Source of the DNA: Stagonosporopsis chrysanthemi | Lineage: Eukaryota > Ascomycota > Dothideomycetes > Pleosporales > Didymellaceae | Direction of reading: 5' to 3' | DNA length: 64,000 nucleotides | NCBI GenBank assembly: GCA_022560025.1 | Contig: JAFISE010000046.1 | Span: 1 to 64,000 of the forward strand | In this document: piece by piece, positions 10,633 to 21,828 of the stretch | How the letters are laid out: the number at the start of each line of letters is the position of its first letter | Numbering within the stretch: position 1 is the stretch's first letter | The notes under the pieces: generated by a model | What the model saw: the letters and a program-made list of their open reading frames with translations, nothing else | The model's database searches: none | Told to the model about the DNA's origin: nothing | Position numbers and translations under genes: made by a program

Positions 10633-11591
10633 TTGGCGGATGCTCGGCTGACCTGCCGAGTTCTCCCCCCGAAGTCAACGGGGAAGTTGTCTGAATTCAA
10701 GTTGCTGTACACATGAACAGGTGCAGTGTATACCGTGTCGTTTCAAATGCATATAGTTGTGTGCTCTACTCCGTGTTAAGAACAGCGGATACGGACTCTC
10801 CAGCAAGGTCGCGCCTATCCTCTACTCGTACCGATCTTAGAATGTCTCTCGTGTTGCGCAGAAGGCGGAATATTAGCACGACAGGTCTCTAGCCGCGGCA
10901 GAGTAGCTATGTGATATTCGAGATATCCTCATATTACCCACTATCTATAAAAGTAAAAAGGGTGATTTTTACCGTCAACTGTTGCTCGACCCAGCTTATA
11001 CCACTTTGCCACGAGCGCCTCTCTCAGAGTTGGGATAACTCTGAGGCCCACAGGTCATTTCCGCAGCGATATCAGAGGATTGAATGGTCGGGTACGATCT
11101 ATACAAACACGATGAGTCTCACAATGTTTTGCAAGCTCACCCGGCTTCTCGGCTCTGTTCCCATATCTGAAGTGTCGACCGCTTCCATCTGGAACTCTAA
11201 TCAAACAGAACCCTCAAACCTCATCTGGCTCCTGAGTCCTCGCTAGCAGGTGGCTGCTGGCGCTTATGCGCGGTGCTCCAGTGTCATTGCGCCGTTCTAC
11301 TCCCAGCATCACAGCGTCAAGATGCCAGCCCTCCCGTCCTTCCTGATTTTGCCCTTTGGACCTTCCTGACAAAAATCACCTCCCATGTTAGTATCTGCGC
11401 GGAGGTCATTGAGACCCAAGGCGCTGCGGGACATGGCGTCGGTATGCTGTTCGACCGTGACAGGGGGCTGGGAAGGTGTCCAGAAGAGGGCATTGAGCGC
11501 CGTTTGCCATGGTGACAGCAATCTCTTGTTGAGCCATGTAAAGTAGAGATGGTGTTGATACCAAACGCACATCTACAGTCCTGATCCTGCT
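10633..11591. other. Intergenic, no gene seen
   Basis: Distal promoter of the SDR gene on the left and 3' flank of the DHA1 transporter on the right. An AT-rich patch lies near 10907-10970. The open frames (up to 111 codons) have no recognisable features. Confidence 0.45.
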
Positions 11592-13871
11592 TTAATCCTG
11601 CTTATTCCTCTCCTTCTCCTGCTCACTCTCTCTGGCTGCACTCCCGCTCCCGCTACTCTCCTCACTTCCAGCACTCTCCTCATCCCTCCTCTTATCCTGC
11701 ACAATATCAGGCGCAGGCGCAAACTTGCTCTTGGCACGAATCTTCTTGCCATACAAGTAGAAGAACACCGGCATCGGCGCCAGAACCACAGCTACGCAGC
11801 CAACTAACGTTGCGGCCCACTGAATGCCCATGCCCTCAAACATTTGTGTCGCGAAGAGGGGGAAGATGCCGCCAAAGATGGAGCGCATGAAGGTGTTGGC
11901 TGCAATGGCGGAGGCGGCGAACATGAGGTAGGCGTCGACGATGTAGTTGAGGAGAGAGAGGAAAATGCTGAAGATGCCGAAGCCGGTGAAGAGCCCGGAA
12001 AGGACGGGGACGATCCAGTGCACGTTGCCGGAGTAGCCTGTCCAGCCAAACCTGGGAACTTGTGAGCGTAATTTCGGGTTAACAGTAGGAGCAGACATAC
12101 CAGAAAAGGCCGCCAGAGAACAGCACGCCACCTATCATGCTGATGGGCAGTCGCCACTCAGGAACGGGGATATTGTTGTTGGCTTGGAGCTTCTTGACGT
12201 AGGTAGGGTTGGTCAAGACAACAACAATGAAGGCAATCAGTTCGCCCGTTATCATGCCGAAGTAAGCAAGGCCCGAGACACCTGATGACCAGCCGTAGAC
12301 GCCTTGGAACACGAGTGCGTACGCCGTCAGGACTACAAAGCATTAGTGGGGACCGCCAATGTGAAGCGAGAGTGGAAGATACTTACAAAGGTACAGTAGT
12401 CCGTAAATAAAGGACATATAGATGGTGATGAGAAGAACAATAGGCTCAGTGAAGAGGATACGCATAGGCCTGCTGACGTTCTTGATGATGAGTTCCTTGA
12501 AGTCGACTTCAATCTCCTCTTGTTTCGCATGCAACCCCCAATTCTTGGTCCGGCGCCTCAACTCAGCGGCCTTGGAGATGAGTACCACGGGGGGGTATGT
12601 TTCCTCGAGGATGAAAAGCAAGAGTCCGAATGTCAGGAAGCCCATGAACGAGCTGATGTACATGGTCCACCTCCAGCCGAGATACGACTCGGTGATGAAT
12701 CCGCCGATGAACGGGGCCATAAGAGGTCCTAGGCATTCGTTAATACTGTCATGCTCGCGCACTACTGCATCTACATACCCATGAATACTGTTGCACTGAA
12801 GACGGCAACCGCAAGACCACGGACCTCATTGCTGAACATGTCTGCAAAGACAGCAGCGACAATAGCGAGGGGCGAGGAGCCGCACAGGCCGGCGAAGAAT
12901 CGGCAGATCATGATGGTCTGAATGTCCTTTGCAACCGCAACAGCGATGGTGAAGATGGAGAACCCAAACGCCGCAATGACAAGCGGTGGGCGACGGCCGT
13001 ACAGCTCAGACACAGGGGCCCAAAGAAGCGGCCCAAAGGCGTAGCCGAAGACGAACAGACTTGTGCCCAGTGTTCCTACTTCTCTGCCAACACCAAACTC
13101 GGCCGCAACAGGCGCGGTGGCGCTGGAGAAGATGGACGAGCCCATGCTTGCACTTAGGGCATCAAACGCTAGTATGACGGCCATGGTGAGCTTTTTCTTT
13201 GTAGTCCAGTTCTGGGCATGCAGCGGGTCATCGTGACCATCGAACTCAACAACGTATTCCTCACGGTCCGGCAGTAGTGGTGGATAGGGTTTACCCGCAC
13301 CCATACTTGGTAGCGGCCGTTCGGTTCTGCTGCCAGTCAGAGTACGCGAGAGGCGCGAAGGCACCTGCGAGGCGCCAACGGTGCCGGCATGCTGGCTGCG
13401 GTGTGTCTCGATACGGGTAATGGCCACAGGATGGCGCTCAGTGGGATGGCGTTGCAGGATGGTCCCATTAGACTGCTGCGTCGAGTCGGTGTAGCCCCGT
13501 GGCCGTGTGCCTGTCGACCGTGCAGTGCGAATTTCTTCGAGGCGAGCGCCTGGCGCGGTGCTACGTGAGCTCGTGGAGCTGGATGACGATGACGTCGTTT
13601 GGCGCGATAGCGGTGCTTCCTCCTCTTCAACCTTCCCGCCCGGAGGCGATGCCAGCGGGGGCTCATGAGCCTCTGATGCTCCCTGTACCGGCTCCACGTC
13701 TACTGAAAGCCCATTCGCCTCAGCGTTGCGCACAATTTCTTCGTATGTTGGGTCGCGGCCATGGTGCTCGTAGTATTCGCGGCGGAACTGGCGATTGGGA
13801 TCCCAGTGCGAGAAGCGGTCGGGCGATGCGTTCGCCTCGTTGCGCAGCACGTTGTAATCTGAGTCCTGCAT
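11592..13871 (-). CDS. MFS transporter, DHA1 (drug/polyamine antiporter type)
   Basis: Four exons (13871-12779, 12728-12387, 12332-12101, 12051-11592) sum to 709 codons (708 residues). A hydrophilic Ser/Thr/Arg-rich N-terminal region of about 215 residues precedes the first membrane helix. The transport core shows the DHA1 signatures: NW near the start of the core, LLWAPVSELYGRRPP (motif A, loop 2-3), and GPLMAPFIGGFI (motif C, helix 5) placed right across the first intron join. Then come LGWRWTMYIS and, in the last exon, LNYIVDAYLMFAASAIAANT. The charged tail ends in Glu/Ser-rich sequence. Known: DHA1 proteins are 12-helix proton antiporters exporting drugs, polyamines or metabolites at the plasma membrane. 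Substrate cannot be predicted. No biosynthetic genes adjoin it. Confidence 0.93.
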
Positions 13872-14540
13872 TCCGTTTCTTCACGAGGATTTTGCAGTGG
13901 CTAGGAGTATGCAGATCACAAAGAAATAAACACTGTGCCGGGTTCGTCGGGCGCTGACGTCGCTGATCGGTGGATGCGTGGGCGGTACGCGGTGCTAACG
14001 CGACCGGACTGCCGTAGTGTATTGCTTGTCGGTATAGGGTCACGGTACTTCGAGACTCTCTGATAATTGCAGCAGCTACCGCAGGAACAAGAGGAATTTC
14101 TTGAGCATCTTTGTGGGCCTCAATGCCTATAGCTTTGAGTGTGCCGGCCGCGCTTTGTGTCGGTAACACAAAATTTCGTCTGTTTGCGACCGAGCGCGCT
14201 CAACAGCTCCATCGTCATCGCATGCTCTCACCTCTTACCAACGCCGAATTCTCGTGAGTAAGCCATTTGGCGGCCGAGGGTAGCGTCGACGGTGAATATT
14301 CCCGGGCGTACAATTGGCCTCAGACGCGGATAAGAGTTGGAGCTTGGAGCGGGAATAGAAAATCGTAGTTACGTCATTACGCTAAACCGCTAGGTAAGCT
14401 AGCCTCAGTGAGTCGTAGCACGAGCTTTGCGGTCTCATCGGCATGTCTGGCTCTCAACATCTTGGATGTGGTGACCGAGACACATACATTGTGAAGCTAA
14501 AATTCATTCTCGCGCGGTCATAAGTTCGCGATCTATTGAG
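13872..14540. other. Promoter of the DHA1 gene and 3' flank of the BCS1-like gene
   Basis: No supported coding exon. The open frame reading leftwards at 13720-14169 overlaps the transporter's first exon in another frame and carries no motif. Confidence 0.5.
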
Positions 14541-16277
14541 CTATTGAGCACCCACAAGTTTCTTCCCCTTCTTCTTCGACTCCAGTAACCCATCCCTCCA
14601 ATCCTCAAGATCATCCAGTGCACGTTGCGGATCCTTCTTCCTCATAAGGAGATAACCCTGAATCTCAGCAGGCGAAAATGCGTCAGCGGGCAGCTGCTCT
14701 GCGAATCTTCGTGCCATCTTTCCCAGCACCTCCGGATCAGTAATCTTCGAAACTGCCCAGAGCTTGCTATTTGGTAGACGAGCACCCTTCGCCTGCTCCT
14801 CTGATGTCGTGCTATACATTCGCAGGAAGGTCTCGTGGATCTGATCGCTGGTGGCAAGCGTAAAGGCTACCTGGAGGTCTACGCGTCCGGGGCGGATCAA
14901 GGCGGCGTCAAGTTGCTCAGGCGTATTCGTGGTCATGATAAGAACGTGGCCCTATGATACTGTCAATACCCACAACTTTTACCACGTCGGAGTGACTTAC
15001 CTCATGCGCAGCGGCACCATCGATGACGTTGAGCAGCGCGCTGAGGCTGATGGATGATGAAGAGGTTTCATTTTTGACCGCAGGTTTGGGGGTCGAAGCG
15101 GAGTCAGAGCTGGTGGCATCTGACACTTCTACAATTACGGGCTCTTCTTCACGCTTGAGACCGGCGCTGTCGACGTCTTCGAGGAGTACGATGCAGCGGT
15201 CTGGAAGAGAATCGAAGAGCGAGCAGAATTCGGACTCGGTCAGATCCTTCTCGTTAAGTGAGACGCAGTATACATCCAGTTCGAAGACGCCTGCCAGTGC
15301 GAATGAGAGAGAAGTCTTGCCTGTACCGGGGGGTCCATGAAACAGATACTGTGATAGAAGTCAGTCAAATCATTTCGAAGTGCGAGAACGTCGTGCTTAC
15401 CCCTCTTCGGTGCGGGATACCGCGAGCCGCATACCACCTAGCAGTCGCAGGGTGAAGGTACTCATTGATGTCTTGTACAATATTATCCTTTTGCTGCTGA
15501 TCGAGAGATACTGTGTGCAATGGGCGAGAAGGTCGGCAAGACTGTCGACTCCAGTAGCGGCCGCTGTTGTTCAACGCACGGTAGACGCTGGTCATAGCTG
15601 TTTCTTGACTAATTTTCCACTGCCTTATATGAGCTAGCAGGTCTTTGACAGGCTGAGCGGTGCGTGAATAACAGTAGATCTCGAGTGTTTCTCTCAGGTA
15701 TGAGCCTCCTTCATCTTTCACGGTCGAGCGGACAACCCTGAACTGGCGACCATCATGGTAGAAGGTGTCGCTACCGTAACTTGGCTCGTATCGCGGCATT
15801 GGAACCTCGTACTTGTAGATACCTTGCTCATCTTGCGCACTGTCGTCTTTGTTGTTGTCTATGTATGCTGTGACAGCTTTCAACTTTCTGCCAGGCTTCT
15901 TCGTTTGCTGTTCAGCCAGCCAGGCCTTAACATCGTGAAACAAAGCGTCGTCGTCGTTGACCTGGATGGATGAAGAGTAGTATTCGTCGAAGTAGCCAAG
16001 TACTAGGTCGTAAAGATATCGCCACACGGTGTGGCAGCCAAAGACCAGTGCCCATCCAGTCACCTACAGTCGGGATGCTGCATTAGCAAAGTTGAGTGTC
16101 GGCATGGAAGTCACCTACAAGAACTCCGATGTCGATACCGAGCAATCGAAACGCGAGCTGGGAGATCGTGCTATACCCAGGAACCACCAGTTCAAGAAGG
16201 GTGGACGGTAAGCTCGTGGCTGTGGCGTTTGTTGCGTTCAGGTCGAACTGCAGGCTTTGGAGGCGAGTGAAATCCAT
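14541..16277 (-). CDS. BCS1-like AAA ATPase
   Basis: Exons 16277-16119, 16063-15401, 15348-15001 and 14951-14541 are each a multiple of three and total 527 codons (526 residues). The first 260 residues form a BCS1 N-domain: a hydrophobic segment with VPGYSTI, then FDEYYSSSIQV and EIYCYSRT. The AAA module follows, with Walker A GPPGTGKTS near residue 281, Walker B CIVLLEDVDS, and the sensor/arginine stretch MTTNTPEQLDAALIRPGRVD. The C-terminus is Lys-rich. Known: yeast Bcs1 inserts the Rieske protein into complex III from the mitochondrial inner membrane. Filamentous fungi carry many additional BCS1-like genes of unknown role. Inference: this divergent copy, with a Ser/Asn-rich insertion between Walker B and the sensor, is more likely one of those paralogs than the housekeeping BCS1. 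Confidence 0.92.
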
Positions 16278-17125
16278 GATCACGGGCGTCTGATCAAAGG
16301 AGTGCCTCAAATTGACCTGCGTGCAGTGGCTTTGTTGTTCTGATACGTGATTGAAAGCGGCGGCTCCGACAAATTTAATAGAAGGGCTTGCTGTGGAACC
16401 GGATCAATACGTGATTGTTTCCAGGCAGCAATGAGTCACAATGGTCAAGTCTCTCGTAGAGATGAAGCCCTTTTCACCGTCTCTCTGCAGCGGAATCGAG
16501 GTCAGAGCCTCTTGTCGCGCTGAACTAGCGCAAGGCTGCGATGCAAACTCAGGCAGTGTAAGAGGTGGCTGTGTACCTGCCAGACCAATCGAAAGGCCGA
16601 AGGCGGTACTTTGCGGCGCTTCTTGAGCCCAAAAGGGCGGACTCTCAGCCATTGCAGGCCAGCCACGATACGGTGCGTCATTATCGTGAGCTGGGCGCTG
16701 CTTGCGAAAGATGACAGCGACGGTGTAGGGTTGTTGAGTGGGGCGCGGCGGCATTGCATGTTTGTTGCGCTGGCGTTGGCGGGGTTGGCAAGTCGCGAAG
16801 ACGACGCGCAGGGAGCTCACGGAATCACCATCAACACAGAGTTCCTCCAGTATATGGCGATTGACAAAACAACAAATTCATGTCGTCTCAACGTCCAGTA
16901 TACTCGATAGAGTTGTTCGCAGCGGCCCCGGTGCCCGACCTTGTGCGATCCCTGTTGTCGAACGTTGTACAGCCTCATGATAGGCCGTGATTTGGCCCCC
17001 AATCCTTCGAATTGAGACTGATCTTGGCGCAGCTCTGGTTGATCTCTATACATCTGACAGCGAACACGATGGAGATGACCAAGAGCGGATATCTGTATTG
17101 AAGCCTTGCATTGCGTGAATCTAGT
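16278..17125. other. Shared promoter region of two divergent genes
   Basis: Lies between the BCS1-like start (leftward) and the DUF3433 start (rightward). Open frames of up to 138 codons are present, but none has a motif or a splice partner. Confidence 0.5.
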
Positions 17126-20100
17126 ATGTCGCACTTACTGGCCGCAGCTCGTCGTAATTCCCAGAGCAGAGGAACTTGGACAATACTCTCAGACCCCAAC
17201 GCCCCTTCTGCTAGGCAGCTCTCACCACGCGACACATGGGCGCCGAATGACACATATAGAGAAGAGTCCGCGACACCCCACAACCCCAGCGATCTCCATG
17301 CTCCCCATCCACCGACGGGAACGCGAATCGCCGAGCACGACGCACTATTAGACGCGCCCGCGACGAACGCCTCACAAGCATGGGACAAGAGAACGAATGC
17401 GCAGCGAGGAATTGAAGGATCATATCCATTGCCACATGACATTTATGGCGAGAAGCAACCAGCAGGTGATTGGAGGCCCTATTCATTGCGACCGGCTTTC
17501 TTAGGTGCTATGGCTTTCCTCTCACTAGCTCTAGCTGTTGCGTTGGCCGTGGTCTGCTGGTATTCTGCCAACAACAACGGAATGCGAAAAGATACAAACA
17601 CCGCTGGACTGTTAGTGGCGAGGCGGTACTTGCCTACCATCCTTGCTGTGTTCTTTACCCAAATGCTCGTCATTGTATCGAACGACATCAAGCGGACAGA
17701 GCCGTTCGCACGGTTGGCACATTCTGAACAACCGGACGTTAAAGATACCTTGTTGTATACGCCCAAGGCTTGGTGGAGCATGATCCGTGAAGGTTGTGTA
17801 CGGAAGCGTAATTCTGGACGGGTTGGTTGGGTTCTGGTGTTATCCTCATTGGTTACCGGCATTAGTATTCTCGCAGTGTCAACTCTTTCATCCTCTCTGC
17901 TTGCTTCGGAGCCAGTTGTACTTCGTCTCGAGGTGGACATGCAGCGGTTCAATCCAGTTCCAATAGCTTTGGAACCTCGGCGGGAAGTATACCTCCGTAC
18001 CACAGGTAGCTTCCTCTTTAACGCATCTACTTCAATGTGGGTGTCGGATGATCACGTCGTATCACCGTTCGGCACTGTGGACCTTCGCGACTACCCAGAC
18101 TTTCTTCCCGAGGGCAACTGGGAAATGGAAACCAAGGTTCTGCAGATGGACTCGACCTGTAAGCCGATGCAATTCAAGGGCTTCGAAAAAATATGGCGCG
18201 AGAAGGCCACCGAAGTCTACGATCCGCCTGGTCCATTCATGTCCTACAACAGTGCATCATACAGTATATACGAAAAGAGTTTCGTGGTTCAGAACACCTC
18301 AGGGGATTACTTTGGATTTAGTCTTGATTCCGACGATGGCTGCCATGTTCGAGTACTTGCTACTCTAGGCACACGTGGACGACATCGGATCTTACCAGAC
18401 GGGGGTCTTTTTTGGACGAATATGTCTTCCTCCTATATAACATACGACCAATGGGCCAAAGGACGTGGAGTCCCCGTCTACTCGAGTGCCACGGAGTGGT
18501 CGCCTGAGGACCGTGGACTATTGTTCGACTTTTCAGACCATTGTTTCGGTCGGAACCTGCTGATGGTTACTACCCCATGGGAAGTCGAGAGAAGCCGCGA
18601 GATGGAAAGAGAGGGCTTCCAGGTCCGGGCGGAGATATGCACACCACGATACTTCGAGGTCATGACCAACGTCACTGCGTCAGTGACACCCGATGTTAGA
18701 AGCGTCACTGTGAATAACGACTTTGTTCGCAGTCATCGCACTGAAGTATCGAACGAGATACTTGACATTGACAAAGTCCAGGAGTTCACCTTTGGGCGCG
18801 ACAGGCTGGGCTATCTTAATCGAGCGAAGACCCTTAACTGGAACTACGCTTACGAGGGCTTGAGCGAAGCCCTGTCAGCAAGGTACTCTTTCGACACCGG
18901 AGTCATGCTTGAGAGTGATACCCTCACGGACGAAGCGGCTAGGTTAAATAAGAGGTTCTTTGGTGAACTCCTATTCTCCGCAATGACGGAACAAAGACCA
19001 GAGGTACTCAAATCCTTTCCAGGTAAAGGTATGCGCATCGAACAACGCATTGTAGTTGTTACCGAGACTGCTGCGACTTTGTCGATACTCCTTCTTCTCT
19101 TCTCGTGCTACCTATTGTATCTCTGCCTGACAGAATTGACTCACCGTCGGCCTCTGAAACTCAGCAGCGATCCAGCTACTACGTTTGGGTGTGGCGCCTA
19201 TTTGCAACGCAATCCCAGTACCTACAAGCTATTGGGGAGAGCGCAAGCTCATCGCAAAAAGCCCCACGGGTTTGAGTCGTCCGAGTCTACTCAATATGCA
19301 GGATATCAGATAGACAAAGCCCCACGAGTCGGGATAAAAGGATACACAGGTACATTTTGCACATTTCACAGGCTCAGACCAAAACTGATAGCGAAACACA
19401 TAGCTATCAACAAAACAGAGAAACCTGTTTTACAGACCTGGAAACCAGCTGCCGTACGGACATGGCCAATGCTCGCTTTACTCCTCGTGTTCGTACTTAT
19501 TGCAGTGGCGATAGTCGTATTACAGAGCTTTGCGTCCAAACAGCTACTCTATCGGTCTGCCTTTGTCTACCAGCTAGATCTGCGTGCATTCAACGCGAGA
19601 TTTTCGCCTCAGTCTGTCCTTGCTACTCTGCTTGCGGTAGGTGTATCGATGTGGTGGGATACCATGGACAAGACGTTCCGCACTATTCAGCCCTTCTTAA
19701 CTATGTCAGCCTCTGCTGTCGATGTTCGTTACGGAGCAGCTCTGTCTTATCAGGCTTCCTACTGGCTTTGGGCGTCGATCAGAGCTGCATTGAACAGTCA
19801 CTGGCTATTATCCTTAGTCACCTTTGGCACGACTCTATGTCAAGTTCGTAAGTACTCTCTTTCTATTGTGGACATAATAGCTGAGCCAACAGAGCTATCT
19901 GGCGGCTCTCAAAGGGATTGGATGTTATGTGAGATGCTGACCTGCTTGTCTCCTTTTCGAGATATCAGCCACTCTCTGGGCATCGCCGTCCAAACTGATG
20001 CTTACACTGTGTAGTCATTGTTTCCATGGCAGCCATGTTTGAACGCGGCCCCGGTATCGCCACTACGATAGCATACGTCAACAATACCCACGCCATTCGA

Positions 20101-21828
20101 CAATCGCCTTTGACGTACAATCACTCTATAAACCTTTTGAATCCTCTGGGTCGTAATTATGGCAGTCAAGGACCGTTCCTTCAGGACGCTATGCGCATTG
20201 CCACAAGCGATTGGTTGTATAGCGCTCTGGATCAGATAACTTTGGACGCTCCCGAGCCAGCCTGGAGCCGAGACGGCTGGAGCTTCACCCCTGTTGATGT
20301 GGAGAATCTGCCGTCGATTCGAACTTCACGCTCAAACGAAAGTGCTAGTCCAATACTTGTCTCGGCTGCCAACTCGACCCTCACGACGTCGGCCCTACGG
20401 GCGCGACTGCAGTGCGAAGGCGTTGAGACCAAGAATCCTTCTTGGTTTCAAAAGAACGAGAATGACCTGTTTCCAGGTGAGAACAGCACCGAGGCTGACA
20501 ACGTAAGAAATACGCTTCGTCACGCCGGTTATATACTTCCCCGAACAATCTTCAATGGCTCCGTCCACGAAACATCTACGTTCTCAAGAACATCCAAAAT
20601 TCAGTGCTGCTCCAATGATACAGACCCTGACGGTCGCGCAGCTGTTGGCTACTGGTCTCAGATGAACACTTCTGCTTGGTGGGGATTTGAAGCAACTTTG
20701 GGGCCGTCTGCTTGGGTCGATTTCGGCCTTGATATCTGGCCACCAAATTTTGCGGTGAAATGGATTGTCGGGCCTACGACAACGTCAAACGTGACCGCTT
20801 ATACCAACGGTGCTGCGTCCGACTACAAAATCATGCAATTCAAGGAGGTGCCACCCATGACCTTTCTCAGCTGCAAACCTGTCATCGAACAGGCCGACGC
20901 AAAGGTCATACTGGCGCATGGAACAGGCCAAGTCCTTGACTTCGAGGTACTGACAGAGCCTCAAGAACAATTCGATCCATGGACCGCGCACTTTCGACAC
21001 GCTGATGAGTCAAATGTCAAAGACACCATTGCGACAGTGAGGTAGGTTCCGACGAGCGATTGCTTCGTACCTAAGACAATGTGTGAGCGAATACTAACAC
21101 GCTGCAGCTACGGGAGCTACTTCCTCACTCAACTTCTGGGAGCGTCTAGCATTGCGCCGTTTGTAATATCTTCTGGCTTCTACGCGCCTTTCGACTTTGA
21201 GAATCTAGACGACAGCCGCTTCAACATCCGGGACAGGGAGAAAGGCTACAACATGGACTTTATGAGCTACGCCAATCTGCACCAGGCGAATATGGACCCT
21301 TTGGTCTTACTAGACACCGACGTGCTATTGAATCACAGTCAGCGCACCTTCCAGACATTTTTTCAGCACTTTGCAAGCCAGACAAAATGGATTGACGGAC
21401 GGATGATGGCGTACGAAGATACAGCCACAGACGGCACAGAGCAGACGGAAGTCACAATCACCCAGCGCATCGAGACCCTCAAGATGACCCCATCAGCAAC
21501 CTGGCTTTCAATAGCCATCATAGTCGTGCTTATGATCATATTGGGTGTTCTGATTGCATCACTAAAGATCGTTTACCCCCATAACATCCTACAAAACAAC
21601 ATCGCATGTCTAGCCGACATGCTCGCCCTGATCGAGGGCAGCGAGGGCCTGTTATGGTTCGCTGAGAGACATGACATCAAGACTCTGCAGGAAAGCGGTC
21701 TTCACACGCGACTGGGCTGGTTTAAAGACCGCACAGGAAAGGTGAGGTGGGGCATCGAGCTCGTCGATGCTCCTGGCGTAGAGTGGATCACACAGCCAGA
21801 TGTATTTGAGATGACTAGGATGAATTGA
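17126..21828 (+). CDS. Large membrane protein with two DUF3433 regions
   Basis: Exons 17126-19847, 20015-21041 and 21108-21828 sum to 1490 codons (1489 residues). About 115 polar residues precede WRPYSLRP and a first membrane helix. PTILAVFFTQMLVIVSNDIKR, EPFARL and further helices then form a DUF3433 core, followed by a long non-membrane region with many N-x-S/T sites. A second core begins near residue 790 (TWPMLALLLVFVLIAVAIV, MWWDTMDKTFRTIQPF) and is followed by another long extracellular-like region. A last helix near residue 1380 precedes a short tail. Family: DUF3433 proteins are fungal multi-pass proteins of unknown function; the paired layout here suggests internal duplication. The start is the first ATG of the frame (a TTG lies 15 nt upstream). 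The 167-nt first intron is the longest in a confident model here. Confidence 0.88.

Noticed and set aside
13499..13957. 152-codon open frame opposite the first DHA1 exon
   Set aside because: Antisense of the Ser/Arg-rich N-terminal extension; no motif or splice partner.
16404..16820. 138-codon open frame in the divergent promoter between BCS1-like and DUF3433
   Set aside because: No recognisable motif, no splice partner, and it sits where both promoters must be.
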